Assembly: GCA_036675505.1 (NCBI GenBank)
Contig: JAKFEW010000030.1
Span: forward strand, 8,985 to 72,984
Length of the DNA stretch: 64,000 nt
Source: JAKFEW01 sp036675505
Lineage (GTDB): Bacteria; Cyanobacteriota; Sericytochromatia; S15B-MN24; JAQBPE01
Reading direction: 5' to 3'
How positions within the stretch are numbered: position 1 is the stretch's first letter; every line of letters begins with the position of its first letter. Under the pieces are notes generated by a model. The model searched no databases and was not told the DNA's origin. It worked only from the letters and a program-made list of their open reading frames with translations. Made by a program: the position numbers and the translations under genes. Below, piece by piece: positions 31,967 through 40,439 of this stretch.

Positions 31967-34327
31967 TCAGGGGGTGATGGTGCGCAGGCGGTGGTTGCCG
32001 CCGTCGACCACGATGATCTGGTTGTCCTTCGTCACCGCCAGGCCCTGCGGGCCGCGGAAGCGGGCGGTGGCACCGAAGCCGTCGGCATCGCCCGGCGCGC
32101 CCTCGCCGCTCGCGCCCGCCACCTCGGCGCGCGCGCCGCTCGGCGAGAACCGCACCACGCGGTGGTCGCCCGTCGGCTGGTTGTAGGCGCCGGCGCCGTC
32201 GTGCGGCTCGGTGACGTAAACGTTGCCGGCGGCGTCGACCGCGATGCCGGCCGGCTTGTTCGCGAGGCCCAGGGTCACGGGCGAGATCGGGAACGCGGCG
32301 TTCGCGACCTCGACCTTCCAGATGCTGCTGTTCCAGAGGTCCGCGACGTAAAGGAAGCCGTCGGGCCCCATCGCGAGGCCGACCGGGCCGCAGAGCTTGC
32401 CGCCGTCGTCGGCCGGCTCGCCGAGTGAGGTGGTGCAGGCCCGCCCCACGATCGTCGTGACGGGGTGGGTCGGGTCATCCTGGCGGATGCGCCGGATGCG
32501 GGAGTTCTCGGCGTCCGCGACGTACACGTTGAGGTCCTTGTCCACGGCGATGCCCTTCGGGCCGCGGAACCGCGCCGAGGCGCCCGGCCCGTTCGCGTCG
32601 CCTGACTCGCCCGCCGGGGAGCCCGCGAGCGTCTCGACCTTGGCCTGCGGCGTGCCGAGGCCGCTGATCTTGCGCACGCGGTTGCCCGCGTATTCGGTGA
32701 CGTAGAGGTCGCCGTCGGCGTCCGCGGCGATGTACTGGAGGTCCGTGAAGAGCGCCTCGAAGGGCGAGCCGTCCTGGTAGCCCGGCACCGAGCCCGCGGC
32801 CGTCGAGACCGTGCCGTCCGGCGCGATCTTGCGGATGCGCAGGTTGCCGTTCTCGGTGACGAAGAGCGTGCCGTCGTCCATCGCGACGACGCCGAGCGGC
32901 GCGCGGAACAGCGCCTTGTCGCGTGCGCCGTCGCGGTAGCCGGGCTCGGCGCCCGCGAAGGCGGTGACCTCGGCCTGGCCCTCGACCACCGCGAAGGTGG
33001 TGGAATCCGTGAGCGAGCCGCTGGCGACCGAAACCGTGAACGCGGGCCCCGCGGCGGAGGCCGTGACCTGGCCCGTCGCCGTGACCGCGACCGAGGCCGC
33101 CGAGGCGGTCCAGGCCACGGAGGGCGTCAGCACGGGCTGGCCGGCCGTGTCCGTCGCAAGCAGGGTCAGCTGCTTCGCCCGGCCCTTGGCGATCGCCACC
33201 GGCTTCGACGTGATCTCGAGCTTCTGCAACACCTGAAACGGCGTGCCATTGCTGATGATGCCCGCGACCTCCACGATCACGTCGCCGCTGCCCGCGCCGG
33301 TGGGCACGGTGGCCGTGAGGGTGGTTGCGTCGACGCGCTTCGCGTCCGTGGCGGGCGCCCCCTTGAACGTGACCTTGAGGGCGTCGCCCGTGTCCGACGC
33401 GAAGTTCGCGCCCGTGATGGTGACGAGCGCGCCGGGCGCGGCGTTCGGCGGGTCGACTTTGGTGATCTGCGGCGCCTTGAGCGCCAGCGCGAGCGGCGGC
33501 GCGGTGGTCGTTTTCTGGCTCTCGACCTTCACGTCGTGGATGTTGGCACGCCCGAGCCCGGCCTTGCTCGCGACGATCGAGAAGCTGCCCGCGGGCACCC
33601 TGTCCAACGTGTAAGCGCCCGACGCGTCGGCCTTGGCGACGTAGCTCGTGCCCGGAATGAACACGTCGATGCCCTCGAAGTTCGTCACGGTTGGCGCATC
33701 CGGCGCCGTCACCTTGCCCGTGAGCACGCCCGTCGGCGCGAGCTGCAGCTCGAGGCCGGTCGCGCCGCCCGCCACCTGGAGCTTGATCGCCTTCACGTCG
33801 GGCTTCGCGACGGCCTCGACGTTGAGCGTGCTGCCCGTCGGCGCATCGAGCTTGAAGCGGCCCTCGGCGTCGGTGGTGACGACCAGCTTGGGCGTGGGGT
33901 CGCCCTCGATTTCGAGCACGCGGAAGGGCACGCGGGTCTGGCCGACCAGCGAGCCGCCGCCCGTGGTGACCAGGCCGCCCCCGTTGTTCGACACGAGGCT
34001 GCCGCCATTGTTCGAGATGACGCCGCCGCCATTGTTCGAAATCAGGAAGCCGCGCACCTCGACGCCCACCGCCGGCTTCCCGTCGATGCCGAGCACGCGG
34101 CCCGTGAAGCCGGCCACGACGGGTCCCGGGCTCGCGAGGCCCGCGCTCGCCTTGCCCGTAGGCTGCGGCGCAACGGCCCGCGACGGCTCGGTCGAGGGCC
34201 GGCCAGGGCCCTTGCCGGCATCACCCCTGGTGCCCTTGCCGGTCGGCGTGACTTCGGTCGGCGTGTTGCAGCCGGCCGCGACCACCATCGCGAGCAGCGC
34301 ACCGAGCGCGAGCCGTCTCGCGTGCAT
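31967..34327 (-). CDS. Lipoprotein with NNGG repeats, carboxypeptidase-regulatory, IPT/TIG, Ig-like and NHL propeller domains
   Basis: 786 residues. The ATG at 34327 is chosen because GGGAGGG stands just before it and the signal peptide follows at once; lipobox AAGC gives Cys20. Domains: linker to about 72, an NNGG repeat block (94-124) inserted in the first beta sandwich, a second sandwich with FEGIDVFIPGTSYVAKAD (about 180-265), IPT/TIG (about 275-360), Big2-like (about 360-445), and an NHL propeller (about 445-786, for example IRKIAPDGT and IRRIRQDD after strand turns). It is the upstream member of a tandem pair and probably the first gene of the transcript. Ligand unknown. Confidence 0.88.
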   Translation of the reverse strand: MHARRLALGALLAMVVAAGCNTPTEVTPTGKGTRGDAGKGPGRPSTEPSRAVAPQPTGKASAGLASPGPVVAGFTGRVLGIDGKPAVGVEVRGFLISNNGGGVISNNGGSLVSNNGGGLVTTGGGSLVGQTRVPFRVLEIEGDPTPKLVVTTDAEGRFKLDAPTGSTLNVEAVAKPDVKAIKLQVAGGATGLELQLAPTGVLTGKVTAPDAPTVTNFEGIDVFIPGTSYVAKADASGAYTLDRVPAGSFSIVASKAGLGRANIHDVKVESQKTTTAPPLALALKAPQITKVDPPNAAPGALVTITGANFASDTGDALKVTFKGAPATDAKRVDATTLTATVPTGAGSGDVIVEVAGIISNGTPFQVLQKLEITSKPVAIAKGRAKQLTLLATDTAGQPVLTPSVAWTASAASVAVTATGQVTASAAGPAFTVSVASGSLTDSTTFAVVEGQAEVTAFAGAEPGYRDGARDKALFRAPLGVVAMDDGTLFVTENGNLRIRKIAPDGTVSTAAGSVPGYQDGSPFEALFTDLQYIAADADGDLYVTEYAGNRVRKISGLGTPQAKVETLAGSPAGESGDANGPGASARFRGPKGIAVDKDLNVYVADAENSRIRRIRQDDPTHPVTTIVGRACTTSLGEPADDGGKLCGPVGLAMGPDGFLYVADLWNSSIWKVEVANAAFPISPVTLGLANKPAGIAVDAAGNVYVTEPHDGAGAYNQPTGDHRVVRFSPSGARAEVAGASGEGAPGDADGFGATARFRGPQGLAVTKDNQIIVVDGGNHRLRTITP
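33956..34048 (-). repeat. 24-bp coding repeat (NNGG octapeptides), three units plus a decayed one
   Basis: Units FLISNNGG, GVISNNGG, SLVSNNGG, then a decayed GLVTTGG. Same eight-residue spacing as at 18064-18183 in a different protein. Confidence 0.8.
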
Positions 34328-34363
34328 GTGCTTCCCTCCCATCGGGCCGAGCCCGTCAGGGGC

Positions 34364-34369
34364 AGCATA
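34364..34369 (-). promoter_or_regulatory. -10-like element of the NHL/NNGG lipoprotein gene
   Basis: Minus-strand TATGCT preceded by GGG, about 36 bases before the ATG, leaving room for the GGGAGGG ribosome site. Confidence 0.35.
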
Positions 34370-34410
34370 CCCGGCTGAAATGGCCCGGAAACGGGCAATC
34401 AGCGGGGACG

Positions 34411-35712
34411 CTACGGGTAAAGGCCCCGCATGGACGCGGCCTCGTAGAGGTGCCCCACGGCCTCGAGGTGCGCGGCTTCGCGCAACGAAAGCTTGTCCCG
34501 CTCGGCGCGCGAGGAAACCTTGCGCCAGGCGCGCATCAGCAGCGCCTTGAGGCGAGAGATGACCTCCTCTTCGGTCCAGAAGAGGTGGCTGTTGTCCTGC
34601 ACCCATTCAAAGTAGCCGACGATCGCGCCGCCCGCGTTCGCGAGCAGGTCCGGCACCACGTCGATGCCACGCTCGGCGAGGATGCGGTCCGCTTCAGGGG
34701 TCACGGGCATATTGGCGCCCTCGACGATCACGCCGGCCTGGATTTGGCCCGCGTTGCTGCGCGTAATCTGGCACGAGAGCGACGCCGGGATCAGCACGTC
34801 GACCGGCTGGATGAGCAGCGCCTGCTCGTCGATGGGCTGGCCGCCCTGGAAGCCGGCGATCAGCCGGTGCTCCTGCACATGCTTGAGCAGCGCCACGATG
34901 TCGAGGCCGTTGGGGTCGTAGAGGCCGCCCGAGCGATCGCTCACGCCGACGACGATTGCGCCGTCGCGGTGAAGCAGCTGGGCCGCCACGCGGCCGAGCT
35001 TGCCGAAGCCTTCGATCGTGACCTTCACGCCATGCACCTCGCGGTTCTTCGCGCGAAGGTATTCGTGGACCAAAATATAGACGCCGCGGCCTGCCGCGTC
35101 GCCGGCGCCCTGCGTCCCGCCGACGACCAGCGGCTTGCCCGTCACCGCACCTGGCACGGCGTAGCCACGGTTCACGCTGATGGTGTCCATCATCCAGGCC
35201 ATTTCACGCTCGCTGGTGCTGACGTCGGGGCGCGGGATGTCGCGGTGGGGATCGAAGACCGTGATCATGTCCGAGGTGTAGCGGCGCGTCATGCGCTCGA
35301 GCTCACCTTCGGAGAGCGTATACGGATCGACGGTGATGCCGCCCTTGGCACCGCCGAACGGGATGCCGAGCAGCGCGCACTGCCAGGTCATCAACATGGA
35401 AAGGGCCGTGATGATGTCGAGATCGACCTCGGGGTGATAGCGCACGCCACCGTAGTAGGGGCCGAGGATGTTCGAGTGCTCGACGCGGTAGCCCGGGAAC
35501 ACCTCGATTTCGCCCGTGTCCATGCGCACGGGCGAGAAGGTCTGGACGACCTTGTTGGGCGCGAAGATCCAGTCTCGCGCATGCGCCGGCATGCCGATTT
35601 GCTCGCCGCTCAGGTCCAGGCGCAGGCGGGCCTGGCCCAGCAGGTCCTTGCGGCCCTTGTATTGAATGGGCAAGCGGCTCGCGGCGCGCGGGGTTTCGAG
35701 GGTGTCGCTCAT
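34411..35712 (-). CDS. Glutamate dehydrogenase (Glu/Leu/Phe/Val dehydrogenase family)
   Basis: 433 residues. Reversible oxidative deamination of glutamate to 2-oxoglutarate with NAD(P). The N-terminal domain has GGVRYHPEVD and the catalytic Lys block PFGGAKGGI; the C-terminal Rossmann domain has the dinucleotide motif IEGFGKLGRVAA and later VVEGANMPVTPEA and PDLLANAGGAIVGYFEW. All key blocks are intact and length is normal. The ATG at 35712 has AGGAG seven bases upstream; an upstream extension is not used. It is divergent from a hypothetical gene, with extended -10 promoters for both directions in an 88-base gap. Coenzyme choice is not evident. Confidence 0.93.
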   Translation of the reverse strand: MSDTLETPRAASRLPIQYKGRKDLLGQARLRLDLSGEQIGMPAHARDWIFAPNKVVQTFSPVRMDTGEIEVFPGYRVEHSNILGPYYGGVRYHPEVDLDIITALSMLMTWQCALLGIPFGGAKGGITVDPYTLSEGELERMTRRYTSDMITVFDPHRDIPRPDVSTSEREMAWMMDTISVNRGYAVPGAVTGKPLVVGGTQGAGDAAGRGVYILVHEYLRAKNREVHGVKVTIEGFGKLGRVAAQLLHRDGAIVVGVSDRSGGLYDPNGLDIVALLKHVQEHRLIAGFQGGQPIDEQALLIQPVDVLIPASLSCQITRSNAGQIQAGVIVEGANMPVTPEADRILAERGIDVVPDLLANAGGAIVGYFEWVQDNSHLFWTEEEVISRLKALLMRAWRKVSSRAERDKLSLREAAHLEAVGHLYEAASMRGLYP

Positions 35713-35731
35713 CGTCGGGCTCCTGGCTGCC

Positions 35732-35740
35732 AATATAGCA
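35732..35740 (-). promoter_or_regulatory. Extended -10 promoter of glutamate dehydrogenase
   Basis: Minus-strand TGC followed directly by TATATT (35737-35732), about 20 bases before the ATG. The leader would be about 13 bases and include the AGGAG site. Confidence 0.45.
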
Positions 35741-35751
35741 TATGGCCGGCA

Positions 35752-35760
35752 TGTTAGAAT
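35752..35760 (+). promoter_or_regulatory. Extended -10 promoter of the hypothetical gene at 35801
   Basis: TGT followed by TAGAAT (35755-35760), 40 bases before the ATG. A TG-n-hexamer arrangement mirrors the divergent glutamate dehydrogenase promoter. Confidence 0.45.
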
Positions 35761-35800
35761 GGCGCCGCACCCCGCCTTGCCCCCTATCAAGGACACCGCC

Positions 35801-36211
35801 ATGGCCGAAGCCCACGCCGACCACCTGACCGAGCTGAACATCCGCCTGCAAGACGGCACGCTCCTCACCCTGCGCCGCGATGAGCACGACCGCTTGATCG
35901 CGACGGCGTTCGCGCCCGAGGGCAACAAGTATCACGCCACCTACGTCGCTTCGGGCGGCACGCTGCGGGGCTTCGGCCCCTGGCCGAGCTGGGACGCGAG
36001 CCGCCGCACCACCACGCTGACCCTGCCCGACGATGAGTCCGGCCTGTTCGAGCCCGAGCGCCTGTTCGTGCTGCGCGAGCAGTACGCCTATCTCGCCGGC
36101 GAGGGCGTGACGGAGACGGCGAAGTACGCCTCGCTCGGCCCGATCGACAGGGCCTGGTGGTCAGGCACCGAACACATCGTCCAGGCCCGCCAGCACACCT
36201 CCAAGCACTAA
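35801..36211 (+). CDS. Hypothetical protein
   Basis: 136 residues, AAGGA before the ATG. The sequence is soluble and mixed: LTELNIRLQDGTLLTLRRD and LIATAFAPEGNKYHATYVAS suggest beta strands, and the middle has FGPWPSWDASRRTT. No signal, helix repeat or enzyme motif is recognised. Codon use matches its neighbours. It is alone between the divergent glutamate dehydrogenase gene and a repeat-bearing gap. Confidence 0.65.
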   Translation: MAEAHADHLTELNIRLQDGTLLTLRRDEHDRLIATAFAPEGNKYHATYVASGGTLRGFGPWPSWDASRRTTTLTLPDDESGLFEPERLFVLREQYAYLAGEGVTETAKYASLGPIDRAWWSGTEHIVQARQHTSKH

Positions 36212-36235
36212 CGCCAGGTACTGTCCTGTCGAGTG

Positions 36236-36296
36236 AGGCCCCAGGCGAAGCGGGATCTGGATTCCCTGGGTGGGGTGGGTGGGCGGGGCGGCTGGA
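36236..36296 (-). repeat. Dispersed intergenic repeat, copy B
   Basis: Reverse-complement counterpart of 1664-1724, roughly 85 percent identical over about 60 bases. It lies in a 249-base gap between a hypothetical gene and the Nudix gene. The adjacent GGCCGAAGGCCC (36302-36313) is the complement of the GGGCCTTCGGCC hairpin beside copy A, so the related unit may extend further. Apart from this repeat and the hairpin at 36320-36349, nothing else is seen in the gap. Confidence 0.7.
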
Positions 36297-36319
36297 AGCG
36301 GCCGAAGGCCCTGAAGGGC

Positions 36320-36349
36320 GACGCCCCACTTCTTGGCAAGTGGGGCGTC
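36320..36349. terminator. Perfect 12-bp hairpin in the gap before the Nudix gene
   Basis: Arms GACGCCCCACTT (36320-36331) and AAGTGGGGCGTC (36338-36349) around CTTGGC. No U run follows. It may stop read-through from the hypothetical gene or be part of the dispersed repeat. Confidence 0.5.
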
Positions 36350-36460
36350 ACCGGGGGATTGGGTACCTGTGTGTGGTGGTTTCCGGCGTCCGCCGGCAAG
36401 GCCATCGTAGGCCATGTGGAGCCTGGGAAAATAGGATCTGTGTCACATCCGGAGGATGGC

Positions 36461-37126
36461 GTGTCGAGCGGATTCCCAGCACAAACCCTGGTAGATCGGC
36501 TGGCGGCCTGGCTGGCCGCCCGGCCTCGCCGGGAAATGCCGCCCGATGGTCGTCCAGCGGCCGTCTTGGTGCCGATCTTCGAGCGGGACGAGGCCTGGTG
36601 GGTGCTGCTCACCCAGCGCACCGAGACCGTCGGCACGCACCAGGGCCAGATTTGCTTCCCCGGCGGGCGCCACGAGCCCGGCGACGAGACCCTGGCGGCC
36701 ACGGCGCTGCGCGAGAGCCAGGAGGAAATCGGGCTCGACCCGAACGCGGTCTGCCTGCTCGGTCCGCTCGACGACCATGCCACGGTCTTCGGCGTTCGCA
36801 TCAGCCCCTACCTCGGCTTGATTCCGGCCGGCTACCCGTTTCGCCCGGCGCCCGACGAGGTGGCGGCGCTGATCGAGCTGCCGCTCGCGTTCTTCGCGGA
36901 CCCCGCCAACCGCCGCATCGAGCTGTTCCCGATGGCGGGCGGCGGCTACCGCGAGGTGCATTTCTTCGACCGTGACCCGGACCCGCCGGTGTGGGGCGCG
37001 ACGGCCCGCATCCTGGCCCTCTGGTTCGACGCGCTCGCGGCCGACCCGGGCGAGGGGCGGGCATTGCTCGAAACGCTGACAGGTGGCGCGGGCACGCCGC
37101 TTGACGGGGATCGGGGCGAGGCGTAA
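36461..37126 (+). CDS. Nudix CoA pyrophosphatase (NudL-type)
   Basis: 221 residues. The GTG start has GGAGGA (36451-36456) at ideal distance; longer frames run back into the repeat region. The Nudix box is complete: GRHEPGDETLAATALRE followed by SQEEIG. The preceding LLTQRTETVGTHQGQICFPGG matches the extra signature of CoA-cleaving NudL/YeaB proteins, which hydrolyse CoA or acyl-CoA to 4'-phosphopantetheine and 3',5'-ADP. It lies 75 bases upstream of lipA, which would be consistent with acyl-CoA housekeeping near the dehydrogenase complex. Confidence 0.9.
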   Translation: MSSGFPAQTLVDRLAAWLAARPRREMPPDGRPAAVLVPIFERDEAWWVLLTQRTETVGTHQGQICFPGGRHEPGDETLAATALRESQEEIGLDPNAVCLLGPLDDHATVFGVRISPYLGLIPAGYPFRPAPDEVAALIELPLAFFADPANRRIELFPMAGGGYREVHFFDRDPDPPVWGATARILALWFDALAADPGEGRALLETLTGGAGTPLDGDRGEA

Positions 37127-37201
37127 GCTGATTCCCTGACCGTAGCACCGCCCAGCCCCCCTCGGGTCTCGTGGATGCGGCTCTCACCAGGAAGTCCGGC
37201 C

Positions 37202-38104
37202 ATGACCATGTATCCCTCGTCCCCCAAGCCCGAGTGGCTGAAGGTCCGTCTGCCCGCAGGCGAGCGCTACAACGCCATCAAGGGCCGCATGCGCGAGCTC
37301 GGCCTCGCGACCGTGTGCGAAGAGGCGCGCTGCCCGAACATCGCGGAATGCTGGGGCGGCGGCACGGCCACGATCATGGTCATGGGCGACACCTGCACAC
37401 GCGGCTGCCGCTTCTGCGCCGTGAAGACCAACCGGAATGGGCAGCCGCTCGACCCGGAGGAGCCCGCCAAGGTCGCCGGCATGCTCGCCGACCTCGACCT
37501 CGAGTACATCGTGATCACCTCCGTCGACCGCGACGACCTCGCAGACCAGGGCGCGGGCCACTTCGCCGCCGTCATCCGCGCGGTGAAGGCGCGGCGCCCC
37601 GATATGCTCGTCGAGGTGCTGATCCCGGACTTCCGCGGCGACCTGGATTTGGTGGCGACGGTCGTCGCCGCGAAGCCCGACGTCATCGCGCACAACGTCG
37701 AGACCATCGAGCGCCTCACGCCGCGCGTGCGCGACCCGCGCGCCGGCTACCGCCAATCGCTCGAGGTGCTGCGGCATATGAAGGCGATCGATCCGGCCAT
37801 CGCGACCAAGACGTCCCTGATGGTGGGCCTCGGCGAGACCTACGAGGAAATCACGCAGGCGCTGCACGACCTGCGCGCCGTCGACTGCGAGATCGTGACC
37901 TTCGGCCAGTACCTGCAGCCCACCCAGAAGCACCTCAAGGTCGAAGAGTACGTGCACCCGGACACCTTCAAGGCCTACGAGCACCTGGGCAAGGCCCTCG
38001 GCTTCCGCTACGTGGCCTCGGGCCCGCTGGTGCGCAGCTCGTACAAGGCCGGCGAGCTGTTCATCAAGGGCATGATCGCCGAACGCCGCCTGACGGCTTC
38101 GTAG
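37202..38104 (+). CDS. lipA: Lipoyl synthase
   Basis: 300 residues. Radical-SAM enzyme that inserts two sulfurs into protein-bound octanoyl groups. The two cluster motifs are intact: CEEARCPNIAEC for the auxiliary 4Fe-4S and CTRGCRFC for the SAM-binding cluster; DRDDLADQGAGHF and the C-terminal SSYKAGE with its Ser ligand (RSSYKA) are present. The ATG at 37202 is chosen for the AGGAAG before it; an earlier in-frame ATG at 37175 lacks one. It is 10 bases upstream of E1 beta, the first gene of the lipoate-dependent complex, so synthesis of the cofactor is coexpressed with its user. Confidence 0.95.
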   Translation: MTMYPSSPKPEWLKVRLPAGERYNAIKGRMRELGLATVCEEARCPNIAECWGGGTATIMVMGDTCTRGCRFCAVKTNRNGQPLDPEEPAKVAGMLADLDLEYIVITSVDRDDLADQGAGHFAAVIRAVKARRPDMLVEVLIPDFRGDLDLVATVVAAKPDVIAHNVETIERLTPRVRDPRAGYRQSLEVLRHMKAIDPAIATKTSLMVGLGETYEEITQALHDLRAVDCEIVTFGQYLQPTQKHLKVEEYVHPDTFKAYEHLGKALGFRYVASGPLVRSSYKAGELFIKGMIAERRLTAS

Positions 38105-38114
38105 GGGAGACGCG

Positions 38115-39089
38115 ATGCCCACGATGAACATCATCCAGGCCGTCAACGACGCGCTGCGGCTGGAAATGCGCCGCGACGATCGCGTGATCGTGCTCGGCGA
38201 GGACGTGGGCCGGTTCGGCGGCGTCTTCCGTGCAACCACCGGGCTCCAGGAGGAGTTCGGCGTGGGCCGCGTGGTCGACACGCCGCTCGCGGAGAACGGC
38301 ATCATCGGCGCGGCGATCGGCATGGCCCTCTACGGCTTGAAGCCGGTGCCAGAGATGCAGTTCTCGGACTTCGCCTACCCGGCCTTCGACCAGCTCACCA
38401 ACGAGCTCGCGAAGTTCCGCTATCGCTCCGGCGGCCAGTACACATGCCCGATGGTGGTGCGCATGCCGGTGGGCGGGGGCATCAAGGGCGGACACTACCA
38501 CTCCCAACACCCCGAAGCCTACTACACCCACACGGCCGGCCTCTCGGTGGTCTGCCCCTCGAACCCGCATGACGCCAAGGGCCTGCTCACGAGCGCGATC
38601 CGCGGCGACGACCCGGTCATCTTCATGGAGCCGAAACGGGTCTACCGCGCCGCCAGGGGCGAGGTGCCCGAAGGCAGCTACACGCTGCCGATCGGCCAGG
38701 CGAAGGTCCTGCGCGAGGGTCGTGGCGTCACGGTGCTCACCTGGGGGGCCGTCACCCACACCGTGATCGAGGCGGTCACGGCCGCGGAGCAGCAAGGCGT
38801 CGACGCCGAGGTGATCGACCTGCGCACGCTGATCCCGCTCGACATCGACACGGTGGTGCGCTCGGTCGAGAAGACCGGCCGCTGCGTGATCGTCCATGAG
38901 GCGCCGCGCACCAGCGGCTTCGGCGCCGAGCTCGCGGCGCTCGTCGCCGAACACGCATTCCTCCACCTGGAGGCGCCCATCCTCCGCGTGACGGGCTACG
39001 ATACGCCTTTCCCATACACACTCGAGCACGAGTACATGCCCGACGTCCCGCGCATCCTCGATGCGTTGGTCCGAACGACGACGTTCTAA
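38115..39089 (+). CDS. 2-oxoacid dehydrogenase E1 component, beta subunit
   Basis: 324 residues, transketolase-like pyrimidine-binding domain (about 4-180) and C-terminal domain (about 195-315). Hallmarks: VIVLGEDVGRFGGVF, PLAENGIIGAAIGMA, EMQFSDFAYPAFDQ and GGHYHSQHPEAYYTHTAGL. The HYHSQ.PEA block resembles branched-chain E1 beta as much as pyruvate E1 beta. It needs an alpha subunit to bind thiamine diphosphate; none is in this window, because the genes on its left are lipA and the Nudix gene. GGGGAG precedes the ATG. Confidence 0.9.
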   Translation: MPTMNIIQAVNDALRLEMRRDDRVIVLGEDVGRFGGVFRATTGLQEEFGVGRVVDTPLAENGIIGAAIGMALYGLKPVPEMQFSDFAYPAFDQLTNELAKFRYRSGGQYTCPMVVRMPVGGGIKGGHYHSQHPEAYYTHTAGLSVVCPSNPHDAKGLLTSAIRGDDPVIFMEPKRVYRAARGEVPEGSYTLPIGQAKVLREGRGVTVLTWGAVTHTVIEAVTAAEQQGVDAEVIDLRTLIPLDIDTVVRSVEKTGRCVIVHEAPRTSGFGAELAALVAEHAFLHLEAPILRVTGYDTPFPYTLEHEYMPDVPRILDALVRTTTF

Positions 39090-39106
39090 CTTCGAAGGAG
39101 CCTTTC

Positions 39107-40438
39107 ATGAGCCATGTGACCCTGGTCGAGACCAAGCCCGGCGAGTTCGAGTTTCGCCTGCCGGACATCGGCGAAGGCGTCGTCGAGGGCGAGATCGTGA
39201 AGTGGCTCGTCAAGGAAGGCGACACCGTCAAGGAAGACCAGCCGGTCGTCGAAATCATGACGGACAAGGCCACCGTCGAGATCCCGAGCCCCAAGTCCGG
39301 CACGATCGTGAAGCGTTACTGGGAAGAGGGGCAGATTTGCCCCGTCGGCCAGGCGCTCGTGTTGATCGCGGCCGCCGGCAGCCCCCCGGCCCAGCTCGCG
39401 CCCGCGGCGCCGGCCACCGATGCCAAGCCGGGCGCCAAGACCGAGCCCTCGCCCACCTTGACGAGCAAAGCCGCGGATGCGGGTGCCGGCGCGGCACCGC
39501 AAGCCCCCGCTACCAACGGCAATGGCCACGCGGTCGCGCGGCCCGACGGCCAGAAGGCGCTCGCGGCCCCCGCCACCCGCAAGCTCGCGCGCGACCTGGG
39601 CGTCGACATCCACGCGGTGGCCGGCAGCGGCCCGCATGGCCGCGTCACCCAGGACGACGTGCGTGGCTTCCAGCCCGGTGGCCAGGCGCAGGCCGCACCG
39701 GCGACGGCGGCGGCACCCCGCGTGGGCGGCGCCGAGCAAGAGGAGCGCCGGCCGCTGCGCGGCCTGCGCCGCAAGATCGCCGAGAAGATGGTGCAGTCTG
39801 CCTTCACGGCGCCACACGTCACCACGTTCGATGAGGTCGACTTGACCGCGCTCGTCGCGATGCGCGCCCGCATGAAGCCCAAGGCCGAGGCGCTGGGGGT
39901 GAAGCTCAGCTACATGCCCTTCTTCATGAAGGCCGTGATCGCGGCGCTGCGCCAGTTCCCGCTCTTCAACGCGAGCCTCGACGACGCGACCAAGGAGGTC
40001 GTGGTCAAGCACTACGTCCACCTCGGCTTCGCGGCCGCGACCGACAACGGTCTGCTGGTGCCGGTCGTAAAGCACGCGGACCAGAAGAGCATCCTCACGA
40101 TCGCCCGCGAGATGGGCGAGATCGCCGCGCGCACCCGCGCAGGCAAGGCCACCGCCGACGAGCTCAGCGGGAGCACCTTCACGATCTCGAACGTGGGCGC
40201 GATCGGCGGCCTCTTCGCCACGCCGATCATCAACCACCCCGAGGTCGCGATCCTGGGCGTGAACGCGCTCAAGAAGCGCGCGGTGGTGATGCCGGACGGC
40301 ACGATCCAGGCGCGCGACATGATGTACCTCGGCCTCTCGTTCGACCACCGCGTGAACGACGGCGCCGAGGCCGTGCAGTTCCTCAACACGGTGATCGCCT
40401 ATCTCCAGGATCCGGAGCTGCTGCTCCTGGAGATGTAG
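39107..40438 (+). CDS. 2-oxoacid dehydrogenase E2 component (dihydrolipoamide acyltransferase)
   Basis: 443 residues. One lipoyl domain (about 12-88) with the acceptor Lys in MTDKATVE and the LPDIGEGVVEGEIVKWLV start; an Ala/Pro linker; a peripheral-subunit-binding domain (about 145-185, TRKLARDLGVDIHAV); a second linker; and the catalytic core (about 215-443) with the DHRVNDG motif near the C-terminus. The lipoyl and core motifs are closer to branched-chain E2, but Ala-rich linkers and a single lipoyl domain do not settle the substrate. AAGGAG precedes the ATG. It is the lipoyl target of LipA and LipB. Confidence 0.92.
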   Translation: MSHVTLVETKPGEFEFRLPDIGEGVVEGEIVKWLVKEGDTVKEDQPVVEIMTDKATVEIPSPKSGTIVKRYWEEGQICPVGQALVLIAAAGSPPAQLAPAAPATDAKPGAKTEPSPTLTSKAADAGAGAAPQAPATNGNGHAVARPDGQKALAAPATRKLARDLGVDIHAVAGSGPHGRVTQDDVRGFQPGGQAQAAPATAAAPRVGGAEQEERRPLRGLRRKIAEKMVQSAFTAPHVTTFDEVDLTALVAMRARMKPKAEALGVKLSYMPFFMKAVIAALRQFPLFNASLDDATKEVVVKHYVHLGFAAATDNGLLVPVVKHADQKSILTIAREMGEIAARTRAGKATADELSGSTFTISNVGAIGGLFATPIINHPEVAILGVNALKKRAVVMPDGTIQARDMMYLGLSFDHRVNDGAEAVQFLNTVIAYLQDPELLLLEM

Positions 40439-40439
40439 G

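Noticed and set aside
37175..37201. Earlier start of lipA
   Set aside because: The nine extra residues have no counterpart in the family and no ribosome site; the ATG at 37202 has AGGAAG in front.
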